DNA of 64,000 nt from Bradyrhizobium sp. B124 (GTDB lineage Bacteria; Pseudomonadota; Alphaproteobacteria; Rhizobiales; Xanthobacteraceae): positions 5,956,001 to 6,020,000 of the forward strand of contig NZ_CP152413.1 of NCBI RefSeq assembly GCF_038967635.1, read 5' to 3'. Numbering within the stretch: the stretch's first letter is position 1; every line of letters starts with the position of its first letter. The translations under genes and the position numbers were made by a program. Shown here piece after piece: positions 44,854 to 56,032 of the stretch. A model generated the notes under the pieces. It was not told the DNA's origin and ran no database searches. It was given only the letters and a program-made list of their open reading frames with translations.

Positions 44854-45728
44854 GCCGAACCCCGGACGAGGTGCAGATGCTCCGGGCCGGCCTTGGGGTC
44901 GGCGATGCCGAAACGCCTGCCGTGCTGAAGTGAAGGGATGGTCTTGCGCGCGGTCTCGACCTTGGTGGGATCGATCTCGGCCAGGAATACGCCGGGCTCG
45001 ACGCCGCCCTCGGCGAGGATCTCGCCCCAGGGATCGATGATCAGCGAATGGCCGAAGGTCTCGCGCTTGTTCTCATGCAGGCCGGCCTGCGCCGCCGCGA
45101 ACACGAAGCAGCCGGTCTCGATGGCGCGGGCGCGCAGCAGCGTGTGCCAATGCGCCTCGCCGGTCTTGCGGGTGAAGGCAGACGGCACGGTAAGGAACGA
45201 CGCGCCGGCTTCGGCGAGCGCGCGATAGAGCGCCGGGAAGCGCACGTCGTAGCAGATCGTCAATCCGATCCGGCCCCAGGGCAGGTCGGAGATCACGGCG
45301 GTTTCGCCGGGCTGGTAGTTGGCCGATTCGCGATAGCTCTCGCCGCCCGGCAGATCGATGTCGAACATATGGATCTTGTCGTAGCTCGCGAGCACATTGC
45401 CCTCGGGCCCGATCAGGAACGAGCGGTTGACCGCCTTCTCCGGCGAGTAGCGCAGCGCCAGCGAGCCGATATGCAGATGGATCTTGAGTTCGGCGGCCAG
45501 CGCGCGATAGGCCTGCAGCGACTTGTCGTCCTCTTCGCTCGCCAGATGCTCGAACAGCGCCTTGCGGTTCAGCTGCATCATGTTGCTGACCTCGGGGGTC
45601 AGCACGTATTTGGCGCCCTGCGCCGCCGCTTCGCGGATCAGCCGCGTGCCCTGCGCCAGGCTCGGCTCAGGCAGCAATCCGGTGCGCATCTGCACCATGG
45701 CGGCGGTGAAAATGTTGTCCGTGCTCAT
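44850..45728 (-). CDS. Carbon-nitrogen hydrolase (Nit2/omega-amidase-like)
   Basis: 292-aa nitrilase-superfamily amidohydrolase. Catalytic triad positions are visible: E46 (LTPEVSNMM), the Lys in ASYDKIHMFDIDLPGG and the Cys in TICYDVRFPALYRALAEAGA. In that superfamily the sequence looks closest to Nit1/Nit2, deaminated-glutathione amidase or omega-amidase, which repair side products. The ATG at 45728 shares one base with the grxC stop, indicating coupled translation. The pairing with glutaredoxin supports a role linked to glutathione. Confidence 0.92.
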   Translation of the reverse strand: MSTDNIFTAAMVQMRTGLLPEPSLAQGTRLIREAAAQGAKYVLTPEVSNMMQLNRKALFEHLASEEDDKSLQAYRALAAELKIHLHIGSLALRYSPEKAVNRSFLIGPEGNVLASYDKIHMFDIDLPGGESYRESANYQPGETAVISDLPWGRIGLTICYDVRFPALYRALAEAGASFLTVPSAFTRKTGEAHWHTLLRARAIETGCFVFAAAQAGLHENKRETFGHSLIIDPWGEILAEGGVEPGVFLAEIDPTKVETARKTIPSLQHGRRFGIADPKAGPEHLHLVRGSA

Positions 45729-46000
45729 CAGGCGCCGCCTCCGTTGCTGAGCAGGCCATCGAGCTTGCCCTCGCGGTCGAGCGCGTAGAGCTCGTCGCAG
45801 CCGCCGACATGGGTCTTGTCGATGAAGATCTGCGGGAACGTCGAGCCCGCGCCGGCGCGATCGTACATCTCGTCGCGGTACGCCGGGTTGCTGGCGACGC
45901 TCAATTCGGTGAACGCGGCGTTCTTGCGCGTCAAAAGGGATTTGGCCGCGGTGCAATAACCGCAGCCCGGGCGGGTATAGATTTCGATGGCAGCGGTCAT
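45728..46000 (-). CDS. grxC: Glutaredoxin 3
   Basis: 90-aa dithiol glutaredoxin that reduces disulfides with glutathione. The active site is C13-G-Y-C16 (TRPGCGYCTAAK). The cis-Pro segment is STFPQIFIDKTHVGGCDELY, typical of GrxC. The order comF-grxC-nitrilase-DUF1178 is normal in Rhizobiales. Its stop overlaps the next start by one base. Cytoplasmic. Confidence 0.96.
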   Translation of the reverse strand: MTAAIEIYTRPGCGYCTAAKSLLTRKNAAFTELSVASNPAYRDEMYDRAGAGSTFPQIFIDKTHVGGCDELYALDREGKLDGLLSNGGGA

Positions 46001-46030
46001 GGTGTGCTCGGTTGAACCAGAAGTTACAGA

Positions 46031-46840
46031 TTATATGGGAGCACGGTGGGTATCGACAACCCGGGCAAACACCAGCACGTCGACCTGTGCGGCTTTGGCG
46101 CGCAACAGCGCCCGCGCGCAGGCGTCCACTGTGGCGCCCGAGGTCAGGACGTCGTCGACCAGGACCACGCGGCGGCCCTGGATGTCAGCCTTGCGTTCAT
46201 CGGCGACCCCGAATGCGCCCTGCACATTGCTGGCGCGGTCCTTGCGCGACAGCCCGATCTGCTGCTCGGTGGCGCGGGTGCGCCGCAGCGCCTCGGACAC
46301 CATTTTAACGCCGCTCTGGCGCGCGATCACCTTGGCGAGCGCGCCGGACTGGTTGTAGCGCCGGCTCCAGCCGCGCCGCCAATGCAGGGGAACCGGCACC
46401 AGCATGTCGGCATCCCCCAGCAATTCCTTCCCCGCGCGCGCCATCCAGCGGCCCATTGTCGGCGCCAGATCGGTGCGATCCTGGTATTTCAATGCGTGCA
46501 CCAGGGTGCGCGCGACGTCGTCATAGCGCACCGCGGCGCGGGCGCGCTGGTAGGAAGGTGGATTGGCGATCGCCTCCATCGACAGCAGCTCGGGACCGGG
46601 ATCGTAGACAAAGGGAATCCCGAGCCGTGGGCAGAACGGCGGCGCGATGAACGACAATTTGGCCCAGCAGGCCGCGCAGACGCCCTCGCCATGAACCGGC
46701 TCGCGGCACGACACACACAGCGTCGGCAGCGCGATGTCGAGCGCCAGCCGCGCGGTGCGCAGCCAAGCGCCGCCGACCACGTCGAGCGCGCGCTGAAAGT
46801 GTCCGGTAATGGAGCGTGTCGGTGATGCCTCGGCGTCCAT
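46031..46840 (-). CDS. comF: ComF-family phosphoribosyltransferase-like protein
   Basis: 269 aa. An N-terminal four-Cys zinc finger (LCVSCREPVHGEGVCAACW) is followed by a type I phosphoribosyltransferase domain with the PRPP loop VVLVDDVLTSGATVDACARA. ComF is needed for DNA uptake in naturally competent bacteria, but homologues are widespread outside that context. No other competence genes are here. First gene of a minus-strand run comF-grxC-nitrilase-DUF1178-hypothetical-EamA. Confidence 0.93.
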   Translation of the reverse strand: MDAEASPTRSITGHFQRALDVVGGAWLRTARLALDIALPTLCVSCREPVHGEGVCAACWAKLSFIAPPFCPRLGIPFVYDPGPELLSMEAIANPPSYQRARAAVRYDDVARTLVHALKYQDRTDLAPTMGRWMARAGKELLGDADMLVPVPLHWRRGWSRRYNQSGALAKVIARQSGVKMVSEALRRTRATEQQIGLSRKDRASNVQGAFGVADERKADIQGRRVVLVDDVLTSGATVDACARALLRAKAAQVDVLVFARVVDTHRAPI

Positions 46841-46918
46841 GGCTGATGAGGCTAGCGTTTGAGCCGCACGGGCTCAAGGCGCATTGCCTGCGGCAGCGGT
46901 CCGGCGTAACCAGCGCGG

Positions 46919-47776
46919 ATGGCAACGACCCCGGCCACGGCCCCGATCCTGTTCGATCGCGCATTGCTTGGCGCGCGGCTGGCGCGCGCGCGGCGCGAGG
47001 GGGCGGCGACGTTCCTGCTCGAGCGTGCCACAGAGGACATGGCCGACCGCTTGCTGGCGGTGTCGCGCAGCTTCTCTTCCGCGGCCGACGTCTGGACGCC
47101 GGGGGATGGGCTCGCGGACGCCCTGCGTGGGCGAGTCGGATCGGTCGATACGATCGGTTTCGCTGAGACGGAAGCGCTCGGCCTGCCGCCCGAGTCGCTC
47201 GATCTCGTGGTCTCCGCGCTGGCGCTCCAGTTCGTCAATGATCTGCCGGGCGTGCTGGCGCAACTTCGCCGGGCGCTGAAGGGCGACGGGCTGCTGCTCG
47301 CGGCGATGCTCGGCGGCGATACGCTGACCGAGCTCAGGCAGAGCTTTGCCGCGGCGGAGGCGGAGTGCGAGGGCGGCGTGTCGCCGCGCGTCGCGCCGTT
47401 CGCCGATTTGCGCGACATCGGCGCGCTGTTGCAGCGGGCCGGCTTTGCGCTGCCGGTCACCGATGTTGATCGCGTCGTGGTGCGCTACGCCAGCGCGTTC
47501 GCGTTGATGGCCGATCTCAGGCGCATGGGCGCGACCAATGTGCTGCGCGAGCGCCGCCACACCCCGACCCGCCGCGCCACCATGCTGCGCATGGCGCAAA
47601 TCTACGGCGAACGCTTCGCCGACCCCGACGGCCGCATCCGCGCCACCTTCGACATCGTCTGGCTGTCCGGCTGGGCGCCGCATGAAAGCCAGCCGAAGCC
47701 GCTCAAGCCGGGTTCGGCGAAGGCGAGTCTCGAGGCGGCGGTGAAGGCTTCATCCTCCCCCTTCAGGGGAGGATGA
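46919..47776 (+). CDS. SAM-dependent methyltransferase-fold protein, NDUFAF5/BioC-like
   Basis: 285 aa with a degenerate methyltransferase fold. Motif I is weak, but SLDLVVSALALQFVNDLPGV and LRRALKGDGLLLAAMLGGDT are the post-I segments of the BioC/NDUFAF5 group. The segment FALMADLRRMGATNVLRERR is shared with NDUFAF5, the mitochondrial complex I assembly factor that hydroxylates an arginine. Direct evidence for that activity here is lacking. Divergent from comF; it is convergent with mutT across a duplicated segment. The gene ends inside a hairpin (CATCCTCCCC...GGGGAGGATG). Confidence 0.85.
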   Translation: MATTPATAPILFDRALLGARLARARREGAATFLLERATEDMADRLLAVSRSFSSAADVWTPGDGLADALRGRVGSVDTIGFAETEALGLPPESLDLVVSALALQFVNDLPGVLAQLRRALKGDGLLLAAMLGGDTLTELRQSFAAAEAECEGGVSPRVAPFADLRDIGALLQRAGFALPVTDVDRVVVRYASAFALMADLRRMGATNVLRERRHTPTRRATMLRMAQIYGERFADPDGRIRATFDIVWLSGWAPHESQPKPLKPGSAKASLEAAVKASSSPFRGG

Positions 47777-47779
47777 AGA

Positions 47780-47839
47780 GATCACAGCAGCAAATCCATC
47801 AGATACGGCAGCAGCGGGATGTCCGCGGGCCGCATCGGG
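47780..47839 (-). pseudogene. Duplicated 3' end of mutT (60 bp)
   Basis: A 60-base copy of 48056-48115 with five mismatches. Read on the minus strand it would encode PMRPADIPLLPYLMDLLL and a stop, matching the intact MutT C-terminus PMPPADIPLLPHLMDLLL. It lies 3 bases past the methyltransferase stop and is separated from the intact gene by 216 bases of unrelated sequence. There is no start, so it is a remnant. Confidence 0.8.
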
Positions 47840-48055
47840 ACTGTGGCCGTGGCAGAAGTCCGCACAGATGCCATAGCGATCGCCCCCGTGGCGGCGGTTG
47901 CTTGCACGATTTCGGAATATTGGAAAAATACCCGTGAGTTGCCCGACGTGTCAAGTCGCCTGGTCGAACGCCGGCCGCCGCCGGCTACTGTGCATGGGGT
48001 TGTTTTCGATATTTTGGGTAGCCGCGCTTTCCCCGCAAGCGGGAGAGGCCAAGAA
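47840..48055. other. 216-bp segment between the two mutT 3' ends
   Basis: A non-coding segment with AT-rich islands such as TTTCGGAATATTGGAAAAAT followed by ACCCGTGAGTTGCCCGACG, and ATGGGGTTGTTTTCGATATT. The style resembles multicopy intergenic sequences of Bradyrhizobium as I remember them, but no second copy is in this window. It is probably an insertion that arrived together with the 60-bp duplication. Confidence 0.4.
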
Positions 48056-48057
48056 GA

Positions 48058-48468
48058 TCACAGCAGCAGATCCATCAGATGCGGCAGCAGCGGAATGTCC
48101 GCCGGCGGCATCGGGTAGTCGCGCAGCTTGCTGGCGCGGACCCAGGCGAGGTTCTGGCCCTCGCGCGCCACCGCCATGCCCTCCCAGCGCCGGCAGATGT
48201 AGAGCGGCATCAGCAAATGGAAGGTTTCGTAGGCATGGCTGGCGAAGGTCAGCGGCGCGAGGCACGGCTCGCTCACGGTGATGCCGATCTCCTCATGCAA
48301 CTCGCGGATCAGGGTCTGTTCCGGCCGCTCGCCGGGCTCGATCTTGCCGCCGGGGAATTCCCACAGTCCCGCCAACGCCTTGCCTTCGGGACGCTGCGCC
48401 AGCAGCACGCGCTTGTCGGCATCGACCAGCGCGCAGGCGACGACGAGGGTCAGCTTGATGTCAGCCAT
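48058..48468 (-). CDS. mutT: NUDIX hydrolase, 8-oxo-dGTP diphosphatase
   Basis: Removes oxidised GTP/dGTP from the nucleotide pool, preventing AT-to-CG transversions. The start at 48468 gives 136 aa, a usual MutT length; the longer frame to 48561 begins with an unrelated stretch. The Nudix box is GGKIEPGE...RELHEEIGI (about residues 40-63). RPEGKALAGLWEFPGGK is the nucleotide-recognition stretch typical of MutT. It is convergent with the methyltransferase gene. Confidence 0.93.
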   Translation of the reverse strand: MADIKLTLVVACALVDADKRVLLAQRPEGKALAGLWEFPGGKIEPGERPEQTLIRELHEEIGITVSEPCLAPLTFASHAYETFHLLMPLYICRRWEGMAVAREGQNLAWVRASKLRDYPMPPADIPLLPHLMDLLL

Positions 48469-48645
48469 GCAGCACGAATATTCCTTCTTAGGTTGCAAGC
48501 TTTCATTAACCAGCAACGCGCCGTCAGCCAAACGATTTGTGCCTGCGCGCTTTTTCCGCATTCGCGATAAGTCGGCCTTAATGCGCAGGCGGTAGGGTGA
48601 AGGTCCTGATTTATCAGCCCATCATTTTCTCTGCCGACATAACCC

Positions 48646-49995
48646 ATGCGCACCTTGCTCCGGACCGTCAGCCGTTTCCGCCGCGATCGCTCCGGCAACA
48701 TCGCGATGATCTTCGGCCTGGCCTCGCTACCGCTCCTCGTCGCGGTCGGATGCGCGGTCGACTATTCCCGCGCCAACCAGATCCGCAGCAAGCTGATATC
48801 CGCCGCCGACGCGGCGAGCGTCGGATCGGTCGCCAAGGCATCGCCCGGCTTCATCGCAGCCGGCGCCATGACCTCGGACGGCGAGATCTCGGCCGGCGAG
48901 GCCGACGCGAAGAAGATCTTCAACGGCAACGTCTTCAACCAGAACGGCTTCACGCTGACCAGCGTGACGCCGACCATGATCAAGAGCGGCGGCACCATCA
49001 CCTCGACGGTCCAGTTCACCGCCGATGTCCCGACCATGTTCCTCGGCGTGTTGGGGCGGAGCAAGGTGTCGGTGTCGGGCACCTCGACCTCGACCGCGAA
49101 CATGCCGCTCTATATCGATTTCTATCTGCTGCTGGACAATTCGCCGTCGATGGGGGTCGGCGCCACGCCGACGGACGTCGCCAAGCTGGTCACGGCCACC
49201 ACCGGCAACAGCTTCAAGCCGAACGACCAGTGCGCCTTCGCCTGCCACGACTACAACGACCCCAACAACTACTACAACCTGGCGAAATCGCTTGGCGTCA
49301 CGACGCGGATCGACGTGCTTCGCAGCGCGACCCAGCAATTGATGGACACCGCGGCGGCGACCCAGACCTATTCGAGCCAGTTCCGCATGGCGATCTATGA
49401 CTTCGGCGCGTCCTCGGCGACCTATGGCTTGCGAAGCCTGTTTTCGCTGTCGTCGAGCCTGTCGAGTGCAAAATCGGCGGCCGGCAACATCGATCTGATG
49501 GGCGTCTACGGCAACAACGATTCCTACACCGCGGACAAGGACAGCCAGTTCACCGCGATTTTCCCCCAGATCAACAACGCGATCGCAAACCCGGGCGCCG
49601 GCACGTCGTCGGCGCCGCTCAAATATCTGTTCTTCGTATCCGACGGGGTCGCCGACGAGCCAAATTCAAGCTGTCTTAAGCCGATCACCGACAGCAATCG
49701 CTGCCAGTCGCCGATCAATCCGGCGCTCTGCGATGCGATCAAGAAGCGCAACATCAAGATCGCGGTGCTCTACACCACCTATCTGCAGCTGCCGACCAAC
49801 AACTGGTACATGACCTGGATCGATCCGTTCAATCAGGGCCCGTTCGGCCCGTCGCCGAACAGCCAGATCGCACAGAACATGCAGGCCTGTGCGTCGCCGG
49901 GCTTCTATTTCGAGGTCAGCCCGACGCAAGGCATCGCGGACGCGATGAACGCGCTGTTCAAGAAGGCGGTCGCCGACGCGCGGATCTCGAGCTAG
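48646..49995 (+). CDS. TadG-like protein with TadE-type anchor and VWA-like domain
   Basis: 449 aa. The N-terminal segment RRDRSGNIAMIFGLASLPLL is the TadE/TadG membrane anchor with the prepilin-like RSGNIA(M) motif. The rest is a periplasmic domain with a VWA/MIDAS-like site LLDNSPSMGVG (about 162-172). TadG proteins belong to tight-adherence (Flp) pilus systems, but no other tad genes are here. No clear ribosome site precedes the ATG, so the start is uncertain. Confidence 0.88.
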   Translation: MRTLLRTVSRFRRDRSGNIAMIFGLASLPLLVAVGCAVDYSRANQIRSKLISAADAASVGSVAKASPGFIAAGAMTSDGEISAGEADAKKIFNGNVFNQNGFTLTSVTPTMIKSGGTITSTVQFTADVPTMFLGVLGRSKVSVSGTSTSTANMPLYIDFYLLLDNSPSMGVGATPTDVAKLVTATTGNSFKPNDQCAFACHDYNDPNNYYNLAKSLGVTTRIDVLRSATQQLMDTAAATQTYSSQFRMAIYDFGASSATYGLRSLFSLSSSLSSAKSAAGNIDLMGVYGNNDSYTADKDSQFTAIFPQINNAIANPGAGTSSAPLKYLFFVSDGVADEPNSSCLKPITDSNRCQSPINPALCDAIKKRNIKIAVLYTTYLQLPTNNWYMTWIDPFNQGPFGPSPNSQIAQNMQACASPGFYFEVSPTQGIADAMNALFKKAVADARISS

Positions 49996-50016
49996 CGAAA
50001 GCTCACGCTCTCTCTC

Positions 50017-50166
50017 CGTCACCCTGAGGAGGCCGCGAAGCGGCCGTCTCGAAGGGTCGACGGCCCGGCTTTCTCCACGCGGCGCTATCAGGGCCGTCCA
50101 TCCTTCGAGGCTCGCTCCGCTCGCACCTCCAGCGACAAAGGCGAAGCCTTTGCGCGGGGATGACGG
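50017..50166. repeat. Palindromic repeat, CGTCACCCTGAGGAGG family
   Basis: CCGTCACCCTGAGGAGGCCG then CGAAGCGGCCGTCTCGAAGG, mirrored further on by CCATCCTTCGAGGCTCGCTC and terminated by GGGGATGACGGG. It is the same family as the repeat that the IS element split at 25.4-26.5 kb. Confidence 0.7.
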
Positions 50167-50174
50167 GACTCACA

Positions 50175-50262
50175 CCGTCATCGCGAGCGAAGCGAAGCAA
50201 TCCATCTGTCCGCATGCTCGGACGGGTGGATTGCTTAGTCGCTTCGCTCCTCGCAATGACGG
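50175..50262. repeat. Palindromic repeat, CGTCATTGCGAG family
   Basis: CCGTCATCGCGAGCGAAGCG then AAGCAATCCATC at left, GGTGGATTGCTTAGTCGCTT then CGCTCCTCGCAATGACGG at right. Second copy of the 3802-3885 element. It directly follows the previous repeat, so the TadG-argJ gap is almost wholly repetitive. Confidence 0.8.
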
Positions 50263-50280
50263 AGGTGATGGGGAAAGCGA

Positions 50281-51522
50281 TTACGACCTGTAATCGCCGT
50301 TGATCGCGACATATTCCTTGGTGAGATCGCAGGTCAGCACGCGGTCGCGGGCTTTGCCGAGGCCGAGCGCGACCTTGATCTGGATCTTTGGCGCCTTCAT
50401 CGCCTCCGACACCTCTTTTTCATTGTAGGACGGATCGCGCGCGCCGCTCTTGGCGACGCGGATGCCGTTGAAGGAGATCGAGAGCTTGTCGCGGTTGGCG
50501 GGCTCGCCGGCCTTGCCGACCGCCATCACCACGCGGCCCCAATTGGCGTCCTCGCCGGCGATCGCGGTCTTCACCAACGGCGAATTGGCGATCGACATCG
50601 CGATTCTGCGCGCCGACGGTTTTGTCGCCGCGCCCTCGACCACGACCTCGACCAGCTTGCGCGCGCCTTCGCCGTCGCGAGCCACCTGCTCGGACAGATT
50701 GGCGAGGATCTGCTGGAACGCCTTGGTGAAGGCCTTCAGCCGCGGGTCGCTGGCGCGCGAAATCTTCGGCGCGCCATTGGCAGCCGCAGCCCCGGTCGCA
50801 AACGCGAGCAGGGTGTCCGAGGTCGAGGTGTCGCCGTCGATGGTCAGCGCATTGAAGGTGTCCTCGACGCCGGCCTTGAGCAGCGATTGCAGCACCGACG
50901 CCGACAGCGGCGCATCGGTGAAGACGAAGGACAGCATGGTCGCCATGTCGGGCATGATCATGCCGGCGCCCTTGGCCATGCCGTTGATCGTCACCTTGGC
51001 CTTGCCGAGCTTGACGGTCGCGGTGGCGACCTTCGGGAAGGTGTCGGTGGTCATGATCGCCTTGGCCGCGTCCATCCACAGATCGGGGGTCGCGGTTTCC
51101 GCGAGCTGCGCCAGCACGCCGTCGAACTTGGTGGCGTCGAGCGGCTCGCCGATCACGCCGGTGGAGGCAAGGAAGACGTCCGACGTCGAACAGCCGACCG
51201 CCTTCGCCGCGATCTGCGCGGTCAGCGCGGTGGACGCCTTGCCGGTCTTGCCGGTGAAGGCGTTGGCGTTGCCGGAATTGACCACCAGCGCGCGCGCAGC
51301 CCCGCCCTTCAGCCTGGCGCGGCACCATTCGACCGGCGCCGACGGGCACTTCGACTTGGTGAAGACGCCGGCCACCGTGGTGCCCTTGTCCATCAGCGCG
51401 AGCAGCACGTCGGTGCGGCCCTTGTAGCGGATGCCGGCGGCAGCGGTCGCAAGCCGCACACCCGCGATCACGGGCATCTCGGGAACGTCAGGCGGGGCGA
51501 GGGGGGAGACGGCGGTGGACAT
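50281..51522 (-). CDS. argJ: Bifunctional ornithine acetyltransferase / N-acetylglutamate synthase
   Basis: Recycles the acetyl group from N-acetylornithine to glutamate and may also make N-acetylglutamate from acetyl-CoA, in arginine synthesis. The start at 51522 gives 413 aa; a frame to 51558 is open. The autoproteolytic site is [18 protein letters not shown], with cleavage between Ala and Thr yielding two chains. Further family marks are [34 protein letters not shown] and the C-terminal [14 protein letters not shown]. Downstream of the parvulin gene on the same strand, separated by repeats. Confidence 0.95.
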   Translation of the reverse strand: MSTAVSPLAPPDVPEMPVIAGVRLATAAAGIRYKGRTDVLLALMDKGTTVAGVFTKSKCPSAPVEWCRARLKGGAARALVVNSGNANAFTGKTGKASTALTAQIAAKAVGCSTSDVFLASTGVIGEPLDATKFDGVLAQLAETATPDLWMDAAKAIMTTDTFPKVATATVKLGKAKVTINGMAKGAGMIMPDMATMLSFVFTDAPLSASVLQSLLKAGVEDTFNALTIDGDTSTSDTLLAFATGAAAANGAPKISRASDPRLKAFTKAFQQILANLSEQVARDGEGARKLVEVVVEGAATKPSARRIAMSIANSPLVKTAIAGEDANWGRVVMAVGKAGEPANRDKLSISFNGIRVAKSGARDPSYNEKEVSEAMKAPKIQIKVALGLGKARDRVLTCDLTKEYVAINGDYRS

Positions 51523-51620
51523 GGGAGGCTTCCGGCTACGGGGAGGGAAGCGCTGCATAACATCTCGCCGGCTGAAGCGGGAGAGGGCTGCGATGGTGTC
51601 ATCAATTGTTCAAGGAAGCC

Positions 51621-51708
51621 GTAGCCCGGATGAAGCGCAGCGTAATCCGGGAAAGTCCATCCTCGGCGGCAGGCGCCCCGGATTGCGCTGCGCTTCATCC
51701 GGGCTACG
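51621..51708. repeat. Palindromic repeat, GTAGCCCGGATGAAGCGCAG family
   Basis: GTAGCCCGGATGAAGCGCAG then CGTAATCCGGG at left, and CCGGATTGCGCTGCGCTTCA then TCCGGGCTAC at right; nearly the same as 42458-42545. Confidence 0.85.
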
Positions 51709-51719
51709 TACGCATCGCC

Positions 51720-51754
51720 CGCAAAAGCAAATGGCCGGGACGAGCCCGGCCATT
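51720..51754 (-). terminator. Rho-independent terminator after the parvulin gene
   Basis: AATGGCCGGG (51730-51739) and CCCGGCCATT (51745-51754) form a perfect 10-bp stem around 5 bases. Read on the minus strand it is followed by TGCTTTTGC. It lies 25 bases after the stop of the parvulin gene. Confidence 0.75.
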
Positions 51755-51779
51755 GCAACTGCAACAACGTTCGCGAAGC

Positions 51780-52718
51780 TTACTTCTTCGCCGGCGCCAT
51801 CTTGTTGTCGGCGGGCTTCGGCGCGTCCTTGGCGGCATCCGCCGGCGCCGTCGCGTCCTTGGCCGTCTCGGCCGGCTTGTCCAGGCGCTCGACCTTGGCG
51901 GCCTCGCGCAGCTTGGCGACATAGTCGGCCTGGGCCTTGCGGGTCACATAGGTCTCGATCTGGGCCTTCACCTGCTCGAAGTCGGGCGCCTTGCGGTTGC
52001 GCTTTTCCTCGACCTTGATGATGTGCCAGCCGAACTGCGACTTGACCGGATCGGAGATCTTGCCCGGCTCGAGCGTGAAGGCGACCGCGGAAAATTCCGG
52101 CACCATCTGTTCCTTGGTGAAGAAGCCGAGGTCGCCGCCGTCGGAGGCGCCGGGATCCTTGGACTTCTTCTTGGCGAGCTCGGCGAAGTCGGCGCCCTTG
52201 TCGAGCTCGGCCTTGATCGCCTTGGCCTCGTCCTCGGTCTCGACCAGGATGTGGCGGGCGCGCACCTCCTGCTCGCCGGTGATCTGCTTGGAGGCCTCTT
52301 CATAGACCTTCTTCATGGCGTCGTCGGTGGTCGCGGCCTTGCCCTCGCTGGCAAGCAGGCTGTCCATCAACAGGCGGTTGCGGGTGAAGGCGAGCCGCTT
52401 CTTGAAGTCGTCATTGTTCTCGATCTTCTTGTCCTCGGCCGCCTTGGACACGATCTTCATGTCGATCAGGAAGGACAGCACGTTGTCCTTGCGGGTCGAG
52501 GGGTCCATCTGCTGCAGGCTCGGGCCGAGTTCCTCCTCGGCGAGCGCGACGTCGCTGGCATGGATCTCGGAACCGTTCACCTTCGCCAGCACCGGGTCGG
52601 ATTCCGCGGCGCGGACCGGGAGGCCGGCAGCCAGCACTGCGACAAGACAGCCCGTGGCGGCCAGGGTGGCGAGGCCGAGGCGCAGGCCGGTTTTGGTTTC
52701 CGGAGGCGAGGTGGTCAT
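51780..52718 (-). CDS. Exported parvulin-type peptidyl-prolyl isomerase (PpiC/PrsA-like)
   Basis: Periplasmic foldase. The start at 52718 has AAGGA 7 bases upstream and gives 312 aa. A signal peptide (about 1-36, TGLRLGLATLAATGCLVAVL onward) is followed by a SurA-N-like helical part (SEIHASDVALAEEELGPSLQ). The parvulin domain (about 150-245) has VRARHILVETEDEAKAIKAE, FAELAKKKSKDPGASDGGDL and FGWHIIKVEEKR. The C-terminal tail is Lys/Ala/Pro-rich and probably disordered. Divergent from secA, a logical partner since SecA drives export of proteins it would fold. Confidence 0.93.
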   Translation of the reverse strand: MTTSPPETKTGLRLGLATLAATGCLVAVLAAGLPVRAAESDPVLAKVNGSEIHASDVALAEEELGPSLQQMDPSTRKDNVLSFLIDMKIVSKAAEDKKIENNDDFKKRLAFTRNRLLMDSLLASEGKAATTDDAMKKVYEEASKQITGEQEVRARHILVETEDEAKAIKAELDKGADFAELAKKKSKDPGASDGGDLGFFTKEQMVPEFSAVAFTLEPGKISDPVKSQFGWHIIKVEEKRNRKAPDFEQVKAQIETYVTRKAQADYVAKLREAAKVERLDKPAETAKDATAPADAAKDAPKPADNKMAPAKK

Positions 52719-52776
52719 GCAAAATCCTTGTCTCAAAGGGGGGAAGCTCGAGCGGGGCGGACACTCGCCCAATCGT

Positions 52777-52806
52777 GTTACATTGGCAACGCGAAAGTCT
52801 TGTCAA
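52777..52806 (-). promoter_or_regulatory. Candidate promoter of the parvulin gene
   Basis: On the minus strand TTGACA (complement of 52801-52806) and TGTAAC (complement of 52777-52782) are 18 bases apart, leaving a leader of roughly 50 bases. Confidence 0.45.
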
Positions 52807-52836
52807 AATGATGAATTCCTTGACATCTTGGCGGCG

Positions 52837-52865
52837 TTGACAACCCCCCGACCGGGCCATATCTC
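52837..52865 (+). promoter_or_regulatory. Candidate secA promoter
   Basis: TTGACA (52837-52842) and TATCTC (52860-52865) are 17 bases apart. The -35 is perfect and the -10 moderate. It predicts a secA leader of about 240 bases, which contains the short tandem repeats at 53033-53096. Confidence 0.5.
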
Positions 52866-52893
52866 TGGCCGACCGTGTCAGTGGTGAGAGCGC

Positions 52894-53022
52894 TTATTTT
52901 GCTGCGTTTTTCGCCGTTGAACCCAGGATGGCCTGTTTCCCACTCAATTGGCGGAGGAGCTCCGGGTCGGGGCTCGAACCGTAGCGCGTCACGGTGAGTT
53001 GATAGGCAATCCGGCGGACCAT
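52894..53022 (-). CDS. Possible small protein in the secA leader, antisense (low confidence)
   Basis: A 42-codon frame starting [20 protein letters not shown] and ending in STAKNAAK. Codon use is reasonably native, but the only ribosome-site candidate (GGA, 12 bases upstream) is weak. It lies on the strand opposite secA, between secA and the parvulin gene. It could be a real small basic protein, or chance. I list it because an intergenic frame with native-looking codons is worth checking. No family recognised. Confidence 0.3.
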   Translation of the reverse strand: MVRRIAYQLTVTRYGSSPDPELLRQLSGKQAILGSTAKNAAK

Positions 53023-53032
53023 CTCAGGCTGT

Positions 53033-53096
53033 ATTCCAAGACTGAAATTCAAGACTGAAATTCAAAACCGAACCAAGACCGAACTCGAGACCGAAG
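53033..53096. repeat. Short tandem repeats in the secA leader
   Basis: CAAGACTGAAATT occurs twice in a row (53038-53063), followed by decayed units CAAAACCGAAC, CAAGACCGAACT and CGAGACCGAAG up to the secA ribosome site (AGGAA, 7 bases before the ATG). The stretch is A/C/G-rich and unlikely to fold. Confidence 0.6.
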
Positions 53097-53110
53097 AACA
53101 GGAATTTCGC

Positions 53111-55975
<2,865 letters not shown>

Positions 55976-55994
55976 GCCGCCGCAAGCCCTGACG

Positions 55995-56015
55995 CGGCGG
56001 GCGATGCGCCCGCCG
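55995..56015. terminator. Possible bidirectional terminator hairpin after secA
   Basis: CGGCGGGCG-ATG-CGCCCGCCG, a perfect 9-bp stem between the convergent secA and VOC genes. No T-run on either side, so termination is uncertain. Confidence 0.4.
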
Positions 56016-56032
56016 TCGAGGCTACATCGCCG

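Noticed and set aside
47819-48118. Open frame spanning the insert and the two mutT end copies
   Set aside because: It reads through the duplicated mutT ends in antisense, giving the same MSAGxIG peptide at both ends; it is an artefact of the duplication.
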